Source of the DNA: Holacanthus passer
Lineage: Eukaryota > Chordata > Actinopteri > Pomacanthidae
Direction: 5' to 3'
DNA: 64,000 nucleotides
Assembly (NCBI GenBank): GCA_025331565.1
Contig: JAFREQ010000014.1
Coordinates: 2,002,501-2,066,500 of the forward strand
The notes under the pieces were generated by a model that worked only from the letters and a program-made list of their open reading frames with translations, was not told the origin of the DNA and did no database searches. Positions 63,738-64,000 of the stretch are shown in pieces. How positions within the stretch are numbered: the first letter of the stretch is position 1; the number at the start of each line of letters is the position of its first letter. Position numbers and translations under genes: made by a program.

Positions 63738-64000
63738 CAGGGGTTCCCAATCTTTTTGGCTTGTGACCTCTTACAAAAAGCATTGTGTAACCCCAACCCT
63801 TGGCAAGTTCCAGATGTCTATGAGTTGTTAGCAGATCCTCCAGAGAGGAGACATTTCCTCTCTAAACCTCACAAAAACATTTCACAAAAAGCAAAAGTTT
63901 GAGGAAAGTTTATGCAGAAGAAGTTTATTTTTCTCTTTTTCTACCACATTAATCATCTCATGAATATGATTAACTTGTCACCCCTTGGAGGGAGCGGACA
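63738..64000 (+). repeat. Interspersed repeat starting 'caggggttcccaatcttttt' (continues past window end)
   Basis: Starts 'ccaggggttcccaatctttt' then 'ggcttgtgacctcttac' and 'aaaagcattgtgtaacccc', the recognisable 5' part of a widespread fish and vertebrate DNA element. It directly abuts the previous repeat and runs off the window. Confidence 0.65.

Overview
This is a window of animal nuclear DNA, most likely from a spiny-rayed (percomorph) teleost fish. The coding exons are split by GT-AG introns. The three recognisable genes are closest to vertebrate families. The spacers are A+T-rich and full of interspersed repeats typical of percomorph genomes, such as the 'TAGGGCTGCAAC' family, the 'AGTGGTGGAAGAAGTATT' family, an L2 LINE remnant and GATA tracts joined to a CTTTATT retroelement tail. 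I see no bacterial operon, CRISPR array, phage or rRNA feature.

Layout. (1) 57-5428, plus strand: the last seven visible coding exons of vwa5b1; its 5' part lies outside the window. (2) 5429-16409: an 11 kb spacer between convergent 3' ends, with repeats and a broken L2 element. (3) 16410-18678, minus strand: complete mul1 in four coding exons, encoding 352 aa, a mitochondrial outer-membrane RING E3 ligase. (4) 18679-30458: a 12 kb spacer between divergent 5' ends. (5) 30459-31466, plus strand: single-exon fam43b, 335 aa, a PTB/PID-domain protein. (6) 31467-64000: 32.5 kb in which I find no protein-coding gene, only interspersed repeats, microsatellites and a few possible CTCF-like motifs.

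The order and orientation vwa5b1(+) - mul1(-) - fam43b(+) match, from memory, human 1p36.12 (VWA5B1, CAMK2N1, MUL1, FAM43B, CDA, PINK1). This synteny is the main reason for choosing vwa5b1 over vwa5b2. The camk2n1 gene expected between vwa5b1 and mul1 was not seen. The three genes share no obvious pathway; they are neighbours by ancestral synteny.

No new multi-gene system is apparent. The most interesting leads are a fold-back pair of one interspersed repeat, an internally tandem repeat family, a nested element inside an inverted 'CTGTATTTGTAGC' array, a convergent pair of strong CTCF-like motifs flanking about 25 kb of the gene-free region, and a possible PDZ-ligand C-terminus on Fam43b. Repeat family assignments come from recognition by eye, and their borders are approximate.
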